Shown one piece after another: positions 63,445 to 64,000 of a stretch of 64,000 bases of DNA (its first letter is position 1; every line of letters begins with the position of its first letter). The stretch lies in NCBI RefSeq assembly GCF_025643335.1, contig NZ_CP092489.1, positions 691,501-755,500 on the forward strand, in the 5' to 3' direction. The position numbers and the translations under genes are program-made. This DNA comes from Endozoicomonas sp. Mp262 (GTDB lineage: Bacteria > Pseudomonadota > Gammaproteobacteria > Pseudomonadales > Endozoicomonadaceae). The notes below the pieces were generated by a model. That model did no database searches. It saw only the letters and a list, made by a program, of their open reading frames with translations, and had not been told where the DNA came from.

Positions 63445-64000
63445 TTCATTAATCTCTAAAAATATGCAGGCGAAACAACGACACTGAATGCAGGTGTAAT
63501 CCTGAACCAGATAATAAAGCCCTAAATTAAATAAACTCTCGGGATGATTAATTACCAGCGGGAATAGACAGACCATACTCAAATGACCGGGTGAAAGAAT
63601 CACTCGGCTGTGTATTGCCCGTTTGGCTATTAATCAGTGAGACCCATCTTTTCACAAGATGTGCAGATAACAGAACACCACCTGCCATCAAGTGTTTGCT
63701 TTAAACGCTATTCATTTTTTTAAGCTGTGAACACAGCTTTTGGCCACCAAAGGAAAGCCGGATTTAACTTTATAGATGATTGACTTCAGATAATCCTTAT
63801 GTGAGTTAGAAGCGCAATCTGCATGGAGCTTTCCTATTAAGAGGTATCGCTATGGTGTCCTATCATACATAAGAACCAATTAGCGGCAACCCCATTTTTA
63901 GTGCAATGGAAAAGCCTTGCCGTATAAAGTTAAGGCGAATTTATAGAGCAGGAGAAACGAGAGCAATAGGTATTTATCACAGGATTTATAACATTGGTTT
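63445..64000. other. Terminal intergenic region
   Basis: 556 bases without a convincing gene or RNA. Upstream of the drug transporter it must hold its promoter. A gene beyond the window edge may start here. Confidence 0.4.

Noticed and set aside
62251-63603. Longer Bcr/CflA protein starting at 63603
   Set aside because: The additional 53 residues are cysteine-rich and non-homologous; ATG 63444 gives the usual length.

Overview
The window looks like a chromosomal segment of a gammaproteobacterium. Gene content (Lrp, bioBFHCD, SrkA, RadD, RecX, PotGHI), several transposable elements of different families, many short palindromic repeats and several proteins with eukaryote-like features (zinc fingers, NLS-like repeats, ABC1 kinases) suggest an animal- or protist-associated marine symbiont of the Endozoicomonas type. 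That placement is inference from content, not a database match. No rRNA, tRNA, CRISPR array or prophage was recognised.

Layout. 1-1.6 kb: ISKra4-type element. 1.6-4.8 kb (minus): PotG/PotH/PotI polyamine ABC transporter without its binding protein. 5.4-11.2 kb: Lrp regulator, a PilZ protein, then a plus-strand operon of leucine dehydrogenase and E1-alpha, E1-beta and E2 of a branched-chain 2-oxoacid dehydrogenase. Together these turn Leu/Val/Ile into acyl-CoAs. 11.2-12.4 kb: small secreted protein, ParDE toxin-antitoxin pair and a decayed second parD. 12.5-17.0 kb (minus): complete bioBFHCD biotin operon, divergent from comF. 18-19.7 kb: secreted RING-like/C2H2-like zinc-finger protein. 19.8-20.8 kb: srkA. 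21.1-22.3 kb: IS630 element whose transposase needs a -1 frameshift.

23.4-38.5 kb (minus) is the most unusual region: a co-directional cluster in which most proteins are unrecognised. In transcription order it holds a papain-like cysteine protease, two related ~310-320 aa beta-rich proteins, two related ~130 aa proteins, a 450 aa protein, a polyprenyl diphosphate synthase, 533 and 231 aa proteins, a nitrilase-superfamily hydrolase, and a giant gene of about 1,270 codons split by an IS30 element. The two giant-gene pieces rejoin exactly in frame if the IS is removed. Two proteins of the cluster end in nearly the same ten residues (CPxxAALNAF). Palindromic repeat elements sit in two of its intergenic gaps.

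38.7-44.5 kb: decayed IS3 element, a gene truncated by it, a PAP2_3-type membrane phosphatase flanked by 15-bp direct repeats, a secreted methyltransferase-like protein and a second IS630 element with its own -1 frameshift. 44.7-51.5 kb: two large ABC1/UbiB-like kinases (one with tandem NLS-like repeats, one secreted with an SNase-like N-terminus) flanking a GAF histidine kinase. 51.6-63.4 kb: recX, SDR, PAP2 phosphatase, TPR-glycosyltransferase, UhpT/GlpT-type transporter, RadD helicase, exported AroQ chorismate mutase, Bcr/CflA drug transporter and two unrecognised genes.

Interspersed palindromic elements form at least three families: a 172-bp element with CTTAAG-containing ends, a 284-bp element, and a ~190-250 bp element with TGTCGCGAAA ends carrying different inner inverted repeats.
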